Shown here in pieces: positions 52,631 through 58,657 of a DNA stretch of 58,657 bases; position 1 is the stretch's first letter, and every line of letters starts with the position of its first letter. The notes under the pieces are model-generated. The model worked only from the letters and a program-made list of their open reading frames with translations, did no database searches and was not told where the DNA came from. The DNA comes from Bradyrhizobium glycinis. GTDB lineage: Bacteria; Pseudomonadota; Alphaproteobacteria; Rhizobiales; Xanthobacteraceae. The translations under genes were made by a program, and so were the position numbers. The stretch lies in NCBI RefSeq assembly GCF_016031655.1, contig NZ_JACCHQ010000038.1:1-58657 (forward strand). Reading direction: 5' to 3'.

Positions 52631-53272
52631 ATGGCAAAGAAACTGAAGACTTACCAGACCTCGCTCGGCTTCTACGATCAGGCGATCGCCGCGCCCTCGA
52701 TGAAGGCGGCGCTTGCCGCCTGGGGTGCCAGCTCCAATCTGTTCCATCAGGGCGTTGCCAAGGAGACCGACGACCCTGATGTCGTCGCCGCGACCATGGC
52801 AAAGCCAGGCGTCGTGCTCAGGCGCCCGGTCGGCTCGGACGGCCCGTTCACCGAGAGCACGGAGCTGCCGACCGATCTCGGCGAGGGCGAGACCAAGTCC
52901 AAGAGCAGGACCAGGTCTAAAAGCAAGGCGAGGTCAAAGAAGCGTCCTGCCAAACCGGGCCGGAATGCATCCCGCGAGATCGATAATGCGGCCGCCCGCA
53001 AGGCCGCCGCGGCTTTCGAGAAGGAGGAGCGGCGGCGCGAGGCCGAGCGCCGCAAAGAGGAGGCCGCCCGCGCCAAGGAGCGTGCGCGGCGCGACAAGGC
53101 GGTTGCCGCGGCGGAAGCCGCGCTCGACAAGGCAAGACGCGCGCACGAAGCGAAGGCCGAGACGATCGAAGCCGAGCGGGCCGCGCTCGAGGCGCGCGCC
53201 GAAGCCGAGCAGGCCCGCTGGGACAAGCAGAGGCACAAGTTGGATCAGGCCCTGCGCCGCGCGCGCGAGTGA
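52631..53272 (+). CDS. TolA-like coiled-coil protein
   Basis: A 213-residue cytoplasmic protein. MAKKLKTYQTSLGFYDQAIAAPSM starts a short globular head (cited in part) with FHQGVAKETDDPDVVAATMAKPG. A Lys/Arg/Ser-rich link (about residues 80-115) leads to a long Ala/Glu/Arg coiled coil to the end. Annotated relatives are called cell envelope TolA-like by composition only; no membrane segment is present. Role unknown. Confidence 0.7.
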   Translation: MAKKLKTYQTSLGFYDQAIAAPSMKAALAAWGASSNLFHQGVAKETDDPDVVAATMAKPGVVLRRPVGSDGPFTESTELPTDLGEGETKSKSRTRSKSKARSKKRPAKPGRNASREIDNAAARKAAAAFEKEERRREAERRKEEAARAKERARRDKAVAAAEAALDKARRAHEAKAETIEAERAALEARAEAEQARWDKQRHKLDQALRRARE

Positions 53273-53335
53273 GGAGCAAGTGCCGACATCCGGGAGTTCT
53301 GCTGCTCATGCAGACCACTCTTGCGTCATATTCGC

Positions 53336-53422
53336 CGTCATTGCGAGGAGCCCTTGCGACGAAGCAATCCAGACTGCCGCCGCGGTGACAGTCTGGATTG
53401 CTTCGCTGCGCTCACAATGACG
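53336..53422. repeat. dispersed palindrome
   Basis: CGTCATTG/CAATGACG (8 bp) outside and GAAGCAATCCAGACT (53361-53375) with AGTCTGGATTGCTTC (53390-53404) inside, the latter perfect over 15 bp. A common alphaproteobacterial intergenic palindrome. Confidence 0.75.
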
Positions 53423-53531
53423 TGGAGGCGGCGGCGCCAAATCCCGCTGCGCCGATCTTCCAAAGCTCGCGCGAAATTTGCTTGCCTCGCCCGGCATCCT
53501 TTTGCACTCTTTGCGCGAAGGAGATCAACGC

Positions 53532-53813
53532 ATGACAAAGATGACCGCCGCCTGCGCGCTCGGCACCGCCCTGGTGCTGAGCAGCCTTGCAACCTCAGAC
53601 GCCGAAGCCCGGACGCGGAAAGCCGTCGTCGTTCGCGCACCGCAAGAGCGGCTTATCGTCACCGCGCCCGTGCTGAGGCCGACGCCGTGGGATTACAACA
53701 TCGTGCCACGCTATCGTTATCGCCCCGAGGAGGACCGGATCGATCCTTACGGCCCGCCCCTGGTGCCGTCATACGTGCGCTATGAGGGATGGCGCTGGCC
53801 GTATTGGTGGTGA
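53532..53813 (+). CDS. small secreted protein (93 aa)
   Basis: AAGGAG lies about 9 bases before the ATG. A signal peptide (MTKMTAACALGTALVLSSLA, cleaved near SDAEA) precedes a mature part rich in Tyr, Pro and Trp: YNIVPRYRYRPEEDR, YGPPLVPSYVRYEGWRWPYWW. Such Tyr/Trp/Pro-rich short exported proteins are frequent in Bradyrhizobium; function unknown. Confidence 0.65.
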   Translation: MTKMTAACALGTALVLSSLATSDAEARTRKAVVVRAPQERLIVTAPVLRPTPWDYNIVPRYRYRPEEDRIDPYGPPLVPSYVRYEGWRWPYWW

Positions 53814-53973
53814 AGGCACCGACCGACGCGAAACTGATCGGCGCATGGGGGTAGGTGAGCTGATGCACGACGTGCATCTGCTCGTCATGATCGCTAATCT
53901 CTATCGGCAGAGAAGCGAAAGGGGCGGGCTGCGCCGTGCAGGCCCGTGCTCTACGGCCGTTTGGGTCCTCGCC

Positions 53974-54204
53974 TCAGAAGCTGGCGCCGGATGCCATAAG
54001 CATTGCCCCGGCGGCCATCAGAAGCACACCTGGCCAATTCGCGCCCAAACCCAGGAATCCCAAGCCGCGCCGTGGCGGCTCGAGCGTGTCGCGGACCCGC
54101 CCGGAGGAATCTCGACCACTGAGCGGGCCCCGCCAAATGGTGGCGCGTGCCGTGTACAGGAGCCCGCCAAGGATGAGTAGCGCGCCAAGGCCCATCAGAA
54201 CCAT
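53974..54204 (-). CDS. small two-helix membrane protein (76 aa)
   Basis: MVLMGLGALLILGGLLYTA is the first membrane segment and WPGVLLMAAGAMLMASGASF the second. The loop between is charged (RDSSGRVRDTLEPPRR). This matches a DUF2905-like layout. It stands alone; function unknown. Confidence 0.6.
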   Translation of the reverse strand: MVLMGLGALLILGGLLYTARATIWRGPLSGRDSSGRVRDTLEPPRRGLGFLGLGANWPGVLLMAAGAMLMASGASF

Positions 54205-54368
54205 TTTCGCCTCTCAACCGTCTTCTGCCACCGCGAAGGGAGGCAGCTTAAGTCAAGACGATGGACGACGATTGGTTCCGCAGCCCGCAGGATGGTAGCG
54301 CTTCGCACCGCCCATCCGACGGGCTAAAATGAACACGGAGGGCTCAGTCCAACCGGAAGGAGGCTCCG

Positions 54369-54665
54369 ATGAAGTCGCTTTTGCTGCTCACGGCGAGCGG
54401 TCCGCTGCTCATTCTCACCTCGCATGAGTCCCTAAGGGATCAGAAGCTTCTCGAGGTGCTCAGACAGAAGGGGATCGGCAAGTTCGTCGCGTTCGAGGTT
54501 CCGTTGGCGCTCGCCAGGGATCGCTATGGCGGGCATTTTCGTGCGGTCGAAAGCAATCTGCACGAGACCGACGATCTGAGAGTCCTCGACTTCAACGGCC
54601 AGCGGATCTTTCAGCTCTTCCGTTTCGACGAACTCGGTGCACCGATCCTGCAGGAACAGTTGTGA
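54369..54665 (+). CDS. conserved cytosolic protein of unknown function (98 aa)
   Basis: GGAAGGAGG lies before the ATG. MKSLLLLTASGPLLILTSHES is followed by a mixed alpha/beta part with KFVAFEVPLALARDRYGGHF and VLDFNGQRIFQLFRFDELG. The head is hydrophobic but too strand-like for a signal. Similar short proteins occur in rhizobia (memory). Function unknown. Confidence 0.6.
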   Translation: MKSLLLLTASGPLLILTSHESLRDQKLLEVLRQKGIGKFVAFEVPLALARDRYGGHFRAVESNLHETDDLRVLDFNGQRIFQLFRFDELGAPILQEQL

Positions 54666-54974
54666 TCGGGTTTGGTCTTGCGCAGGATGGCAGGGCAATC
54701 GCATATGCTTTCAGGAAAGTTGTTCGCGGGCTGCTCCGCCTCTCCCGCTTGCGGGAGAGGCCGACGCGCCCCGGGTGATGCGAAGCATCGTCCCGCGCGC
54801 GGCGGGTGAGGGCTCTCGCCGCGCAGGGACATCCTCGGTCAATTCTCAACCCCAACGCGGAGGCACCCTCTCCCCAACCCTCCCCCGCAAGCGGGGGAGG
54901 GAGCCCAGTCCCGACGCCGCAGCATCGTTCACGCCATATGCGATACCCCTGTCGCCGCTTTTGATTCAGTTTCC
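54666..54974. other. gene-free stretch with palindromic repeat after the RTX-like pair
   Basis: About 310 bases. It contains two perfect palindromes (see the repeat at 54739-54901) and nothing else recognisable. It lies between the 3' ends of convergent genes. Confidence 0.55.
54739..54901. repeat. composite palindromic repeat
   Basis: It starts with CCTCTCCCGC-TT-GCGGGAGAGG (54739-54760) and ends with CCCTCCCCCGC-AA-GCGGGGGAGGG (54878-54901), both perfect. The middle is GC-rich and unremarkable. This form is widespread between genes in Bradyrhizobium and also makes a strong two-way stop for transcription. Confidence 0.7.
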
Positions 54975-56177
54975 TCAGATGATGAAGTCGGTCGCGTGCA
55001 GGTTGGCCGCCTGGACCCCGTCCAGCGTGATGGTGTCGTTCGCCGACAGATGGATCACGGCATCGCCGGCGGCATTGTCGCTGATCAGGCTCGACAGCGC
55101 CGCCCAATCCGCAAACCCGTAATCCTGCACATTGATCAGGTCGTGCTCGGTCGCGGTGCTGCCGACCGCCTGGTTGCCCTGATCGAAGTCGGTGATCAGG
55201 TCGTTGCCGGAGCCGGTGTTGAAGACGAAGGTATCGCTGTTGCCGCCGCCGGAGAGCTGGTCATCGCCGGCGCCGCCGTTGAGGATATCCCTGCCGCCGG
55301 TGATCGAGCCCGGCGTTGCGGGGGCATAGATCCTCCCATCGCCATACAGGAAGTCGTTGGTAGCCGCGCCGTTGAGGATGTCGTTGCCGCCTTTAGCGTT
55401 GCCAGACATGGTCGGAGCATCGCCGAAGAGCACAGTGCGCGCATACTCGGTGGTGGCGGGGCCTTTGGCCATGAGGGTGATAATGTCATCTCCCCCTTGG
55501 GCATTGTCGGTCAGTGACGTCGAATCTCCGTACACAGCTCCGCCGGCCCAGACATTCTCGGTGCTGATGGTGAAAGTGATGTTGTCGTTGCCGCCATGCG
55601 CATCGCCGCCGATGGAGCCGATGGCATCACCGCTGGCCTTCGCCGAGCCCTCTCGGGTGTCCAGAGTGATGTCGAGCGTGTCATTGCCGCCATGCGCCGT
55701 ACCACTGATGGAACCGCCGGCATCGCCGGCGTACAGATTTGTGTAGCCCCGCCAACCCACCGTGCCGATGATGACGTCGCTGCCGCCGTGCGAATTTCCC
55801 GACATGTCGCCAGCAACGTCGCCGAAGGCCTGCACGTTGGTGTACAGCGAGTCTGACTCGACACTGATCGTGTCGTTGCCGCCCCTGGCGTCGTCGGTCA
55901 TCGCCTGGGCATCGCCGACCACGAGGCCGTCGTTCCAGCCGTAATTGAAGTTGACCGTAAGCGTGTCGTTGCCGCCGTGGGACTGACCATGCAACGTCGT
56001 GTTGTCCTCGCCGAAGATCGTGACCTCTGCTTCCGGCTGGCTGATGGTCGCCGTCACGGTGTCGTTGCCGCCCCAGGCATCAGTGGTGGTCGGAAAATTC
56101 GGATCGCCGTAGAGGGTTTCGATTTGACCAAACTGGTCGAGCAGGACGTCGATGGTGTCGTTCGGCAGATATCGCAT
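54975..56177 (-). CDS. RTX-like protein with about 32-residue period, copy 1
   Basis: A 400-residue acidic protein. The ATG at 56177 is preferred because GGGAG lies 8 bases upstream; the ATG at 56192 would place that sequence inside the gene. GG(N/S/D)D motifs stand at residues 36, 68, 99, 131, 163, 195, 228 and 263, almost exactly 32 apart, each preceded by a GD about 12 residues earlier. Only the end (GGAGDDQLSGGGNSDTFVF) has classical RTX calcium-binding form. The C-terminus (TITLDGVQ...DFII) looks like a type I secretion signal. It is probably a secreted calcium-binding beta-solenoid; no T1SS is adjacent. A tandem paralogue follows at 56316. Confidence 0.8.
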   Translation of the reverse strand: MRYLPNDTIDVLLDQFGQIETLYGDPNFPTTTDAWGGNDTVTATISQPEAEVTIFGEDNTTLHGQSHGGNDTLTVNFNYGWNDGLVVGDAQAMTDDARGGNDTISVESDSLYTNVQAFGDVAGDMSGNSHGGSDVIIGTVGWRGYTNLYAGDAGGSISGTAHGGNDTLDITLDTREGSAKASGDAIGSIGGDAHGGNDNITFTISTENVWAGGAVYGDSTSLTDNAQGGDDIITLMAKGPATTEYARTVLFGDAPTMSGNAKGGNDILNGAATNDFLYGDGRIYAPATPGSITGGRDILNGGAGDDQLSGGGNSDTFVFNTGSGNDLITDFDQGNQAVGSTATEHDLINVQDYGFADWAALSSLISDNAAGDAVIHLSANDTITLDGVQAANLHATDFII

Positions 56178-56315
56178 GGCGTAAACTCCCATTTCATTGT
56201 CGGAGGCGGAGGTTTGCAGGAATTCGGGACTGGGTTTGATTTCGACGAGGACTAGCGGCGAACCTCGTCGCCGCGTCAGGTGCGCGGCGGGATCGCCGCT
56301 CTCGATTCAGCGACC

Positions 56316-57518
56316 TCAGATGATGAAGTCGGTCGGATGCAAATTGGCCGCCTGGACCCCGTCCAGCGTGATGGTGTCGCTCGCCGAGAGATGGATCACG
56401 GCATCGCCGGATGCATTGTCGCTGATCAGGCTCGACAGCGCGGCCCAATCCGCAAATCCGTAGGCGTGCACGTCGATCAAATCGTGCTCGGCCGTGGTGC
56501 TGCCGACGGCCTTGTTGCCCTGATCGAAGTCGTTGATCGTGTCGTGGCCCGAACCGGTGTCGAAGACGAAGAGGTCGCTGTTTCCTCCGCCCCAGAGCTG
56601 GTCATCACCGGCGCCGCCGTTCAGCATATCGATGCCGCCGGTGATCGAGCCGGGCGAGGCGGGCTCATAGGTCCGAGCATCGCCATACATGAAGTCGCGG
56701 CCCGCGCCGCCGGTGAGGATGTCGTTGCCGCCATGGGAACTGCCCGCCATGACCGGGGCGTCGCCGTACATCTCCGAGACGGCATTGGTACCGTCGCCGT
56801 CGAGCGCGACGGTGAGCACATCGTCGCCGCCCTGGGCCAGGTCCATCAGCGACGTCGCGGAATCGCCCGACAGAGTTCCGCGCGAAATGAAGCTGTCGCC
56901 ATTGAGGGTCAAGGTCAGGCTGTCGTCGCCGCCCTGCGCAAGACCCGCGAGGGAGCCGATGGCATCGCCACTGACGCGCGCCGCGCCGTCGCCCGTAAGC
57001 ACGCTGACATCGATGGTGTCGTTGCCGCCGTGCGAAGTGTCGATCATGGAACCGCCGGCATCGCCTGCGAACTGGTTGTCGCTGCCGCGCCACCCGACCG
57101 AGCCGGTGATGTCGTCATGGCCTCCTCTCGCATTGCCCGACATGTCGGCCGCGACATCGCCGAAGGCCGAGATGGTGGTGTAAACCGTGCCATGGGCATC
57201 GGCGACGATGGTGTCATTGCCACCCTTGGCATCGTCGATCATCGATTGGGTGTCGCCCACCACGAGCGCGGTATTCCAGCCGCCGCCGATGTCGGCGATC
57301 AGCGTGTCGTTGCCGCCCTGGGAGTGACCGAGCAGCATCGTGTGGTCGTCGCCGAAGATCGTGAGCCGCGCATAGAGACCAGTGACGGTGGCCAACACGG
57401 TGTCGTTGCCGCCCCAGACGTCCTTGGCCACGGGAAAGCCGGGGTCTCCGGACACAGTCTCGATCTGGCCGGACTGGTCGAGGATGACGTCCAACGTATC
57501 GTTCGGCAGCTGCTGCAT
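56316..57518 (-). CDS. RTX-like protein with about 32-residue period, copy 2
   Basis: Also 400 residues and homologous to the gene at 54975 along its entire length. It shares the start LPNDT.DV.LDQ.GQIET, the 32-residue GD...GGND ladder, PGSITGG.D.LNGGAGDDQL and the end DGVQAANLH.TDFII. As for copy 1, GGGAG is placed for the second ATG (57518). Divergence is greatest in the stretches between motifs, so the motifs are under constraint. It is the upstream gene of the pair and has its own leader, so both may be expressed separately. Export by an unlinked T1SS is the likely inference. Confidence 0.8.
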   Translation of the reverse strand: MQQLPNDTLDVILDQSGQIETVSGDPGFPVAKDVWGGNDTVLATVTGLYARLTIFGDDHTMLLGHSQGGNDTLIADIGGGWNTALVVGDTQSMIDDAKGGNDTIVADAHGTVYTTISAFGDVAADMSGNARGGHDDITGSVGWRGSDNQFAGDAGGSMIDTSHGGNDTIDVSVLTGDGAARVSGDAIGSLAGLAQGGDDSLTLTLNGDSFISRGTLSGDSATSLMDLAQGGDDVLTVALDGDGTNAVSEMYGDAPVMAGSSHGGNDILTGGAGRDFMYGDARTYEPASPGSITGGIDMLNGGAGDDQLWGGGNSDLFVFDTGSGHDTINDFDQGNKAVGSTTAEHDLIDVHAYGFADWAALSSLISDNASGDAVIHLSASDTITLDGVQAANLHPTDFII

Positions 57519-57853
57519 CGACGTAACTCCCATTTCATTGTCGGAAGCGGGGGCTGACGCATGCAGTGTTTCTTGCAAGTCGCGTTGTTGACCACGCTTC
57601 AGCGCAGAAACTACCTTTGGTAGATGGCAGAGATTTGTAGGAATTCGGGAGAGAGTTTGGCTGCATGGAACCGCCGCGTGCCGTCGACCGCGTGCACGGC
57701 GTGACTTGGCGGTGTGTCGTTATCAGACCGTCGCTTCGGTGGTTCGACGTGAAGCCATCATCGAGCCATGAAGACCATGCGCGGGCGGCGAGGTTAACAC
57801 ATTGGTCATTTCTTTGCGGTCATTTTCACGACCTCAGTCAGCAAAGAGGCACC
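57519..57853. other. gene-free stretch between RTX-like copy 2 and GapR
   Basis: About 335 bases between divergent genes. The segment 57630-57660 resembles 56210-56240, the leader of copy 1 (TTTG.AGGAATTCGGGA), so the leader was duplicated with the gene. In this copy an insertion of about 85 bases (57555-57630) separates that segment from the gene. No coding frame is supported. Confidence 0.55.
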
Positions 57854-58120
57854 ATGTCCGACATCACCATTCCCGGCGGCAAGATCCGTTCCTTCGTCGA
57901 GCGGATCGAGAACCTCGACAGCGAAATGCAGGAGTTGAGCGAGCAGAAGAAGGAAGTCTTCGCGGAGGCCAAGGGCGAGGGTTTCGACGTCAAGATCCTC
58001 AAGGAGATCATCAAGCTGCGCAAGGAAGACAAGAACGAGCGCGACGAACGCGAAAGCCTGCTCGATCTCTACATGCGCGCGATGGAGACGGCCTCGCCGG
58101 AGCAGGCGAAGGCGGCGTGA
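57854..58120 (+). CDS. gapR: GapR-type nucleoid-associated protein (DUF2312)
   Basis: An 88-residue protein matching GapR of Caulobacter: KIRSFVERIENLDSEMQELSEQ, then KEVFAEAKGEGFDVKILKEIIKLRK (cited in part) and LLDLYMRAME. It is a long coiled coil with a C-terminal helix. GapR binds overtwisted, AT-rich DNA ahead of replication and transcription and is essential in Caulobacter. AAAGAGG precedes the ATG. It is alone here and may be one of several copies. Confidence 0.88.
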   Translation: MSDITIPGGKIRSFVERIENLDSEMQELSEQKKEVFAEAKGEGFDVKILKEIIKLRKEDKNERDERESLLDLYMRAMETASPEQAKAA

Positions 58121-58657
58121 GACGACCAGGTTGATCGGTGAGGGAGAGATGGCCGTGATCGAAAGGATTGCGGCCGTTATGGGCTGGCAACCACGAAAAG
58201 GTGGAGCGCAGCAGAACTCACCGTCATTCCGGGGCGCGCGAAGCGCGAGCCCGGAATCCATTGCGCCACTCGTCGTGTCGTCCGATGGATTCCGGGCTCG
58301 CGCCCAAGCGGGCGCGCCCCGGAATGATGGCGCGAGGTGTCTTCGTCGGAACGGCAGCCCGTAGCAACCATTAAACGGTAGCTGCCTTTTGGGGTCGTCT
58401 GCGTCTTCCCATGATGACGCCGTGCTCGCGTCGGTCAAGGCGTGGCCTGGCGGAAGATCAGGTGAGGTTAGGGCGAGCGACGGCCATCCTTGACCGCCGC
58501 TGCGCGCGACGTCGTGAGCAGCCGCAGGTCGGGACGAAGAAACGCGTGCCGGTCGAACTAAGTAACAGGGAATGATCGCATCGGTGGTTCGCCGCACCAC
58601 GGCGTGCCGCGAGCCACCACGGCGTTGACGAAGATGAGCATCTTCCTGGCACAGGCA
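58121..58657. other. gene-free end of window
   Basis: About 540 bases. A large palindromic repeat fills 58222-58327. The last 280 bases carry open frames on both strands but no protein motif. One minus-strand frame runs through the repeat itself, so I do not regard it as a gene. Confidence 0.5.
58222..58327. repeat. two-level palindromic repeat
   Basis: Inner arms GCGCGAGCCCGGAATCCA (58243-58260) and TGGATTCCGGGCTCGCGC (58286-58303) are perfect over 18 bp. Outer arms TCATTCCGGGGCGCGC and GCGCGCCCCGGAATGA are also perfect. This is a very common Bradyrhizobium intergenic palindrome. Confidence 0.8.

Noticed and set aside
56280..57557. Plus-strand open frame of 425 codons over RTX-like copy 2
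   Set aside because: It is the exact mirror of a repetitive gene; the periodic DNA keeps it open. The minus-strand product has real motifs and a ribosome binding site.
57806..58600. Minus-strand open frame of 264 codons at the end of the window
   Set aside because: Runs through a large palindrome and antisense to GapR; no motif.
1..58657. Search by eye for tRNA, rRNA, CRISPR arrays, complete insertion sequences and prophage genes
   Set aside because: No cloverleaf with the usual T-loop sequence, no regular spaced repeats, no transposase or phage gene was recognised. A covariance-model scan would be needed to exclude them fully.

Overview
The window looks like a piece of a Bradyrhizobium-type chromosome (Alphaproteobacteria, Nitrobacteraceae). 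The reasons are the high GC content, the GcrA-like and GapR (DUF2312) proteins, perfect TTAA-N7-TTAA (CtrA-type) boxes, the DUF2336, DUF6894, DUF2778 and DUF3750 families, many Bug/TRAP-type periplasmic binding proteins, and dense short palindromic intergenic repeats typical of that genus. This assignment is an inference from gene content. I saw no tRNA, rRNA, CRISPR array or complete insertion sequence.

Layout. 1-3.7 kb: the end of a GrlR-like gene, an orphan ABC-type binding protein, and a frameshifted LysR gene divergent from an alpha/beta hydrolase. 3.8-9.5 kb: a minus-strand transport and hydrolysis operon (TRAP dctP-dctQ-dctM, amidase, small membrane protein) with a phosphoesterase behind it. 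10-14.5 kb: small regulatory or stress genes (GcrA-like, ABM-like, dodecin, an exported phytochelatin-synthase-like peptidase, DUF3750). 14.7-19.6 kb: a kinase-fold phosphotransferase, an O-methyltransferase plus Bug protein pair, and a divergent winged-helix/TPR regulator. 19.7-26.3 kb: an ABC-F ATPase, a periplasmic asparaginase, cupin, two hydrolases and a frameshifted nitroreductase.

26.7-33.8 kb: a cyclic-di-GMP-type operon (DUF2336, PilZ, HD-GYP), an AraC regulator with an FMN reductase, and a chemoreceptor. 33.9-38.9 kb: a DUF2778 wall enzyme, an orphan TRAP binding protein, and minCDE behind a perfect CtrA-type box. 38.9-44.4 kb: small secreted proteins, an SDR, a candidate small RNA, an L,D-transpeptidase lipoprotein and MobR. 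44.4-52.5 kb: MobA (3-hydroxybenzoate 4-monooxygenase), an SH3 protein, an SMR exporter, pyridoxal kinase, an M15 peptidase, a PhnA-like protein and a glyoxalase-fold protein. 52.6-58.7 kb: a TolA-like coiled-coil protein, small secreted or membrane proteins, a tandem pair of unusual RTX-like proteins, GapR, and a repeat-rich end without a supported gene.

The strongest candidates for something new are three. First, the duplicated RTX-like proteins have a roughly 32-residue GD...GGND period instead of the normal nonapeptide. Second, the DUF2336-PilZ-HD-GYP operon has a degenerate receiver-like N-terminus on the HD-GYP protein. Third, a CtrA-type box and hairpin at 40.97-41.10 kb could be a cell-cycle-linked small RNA.
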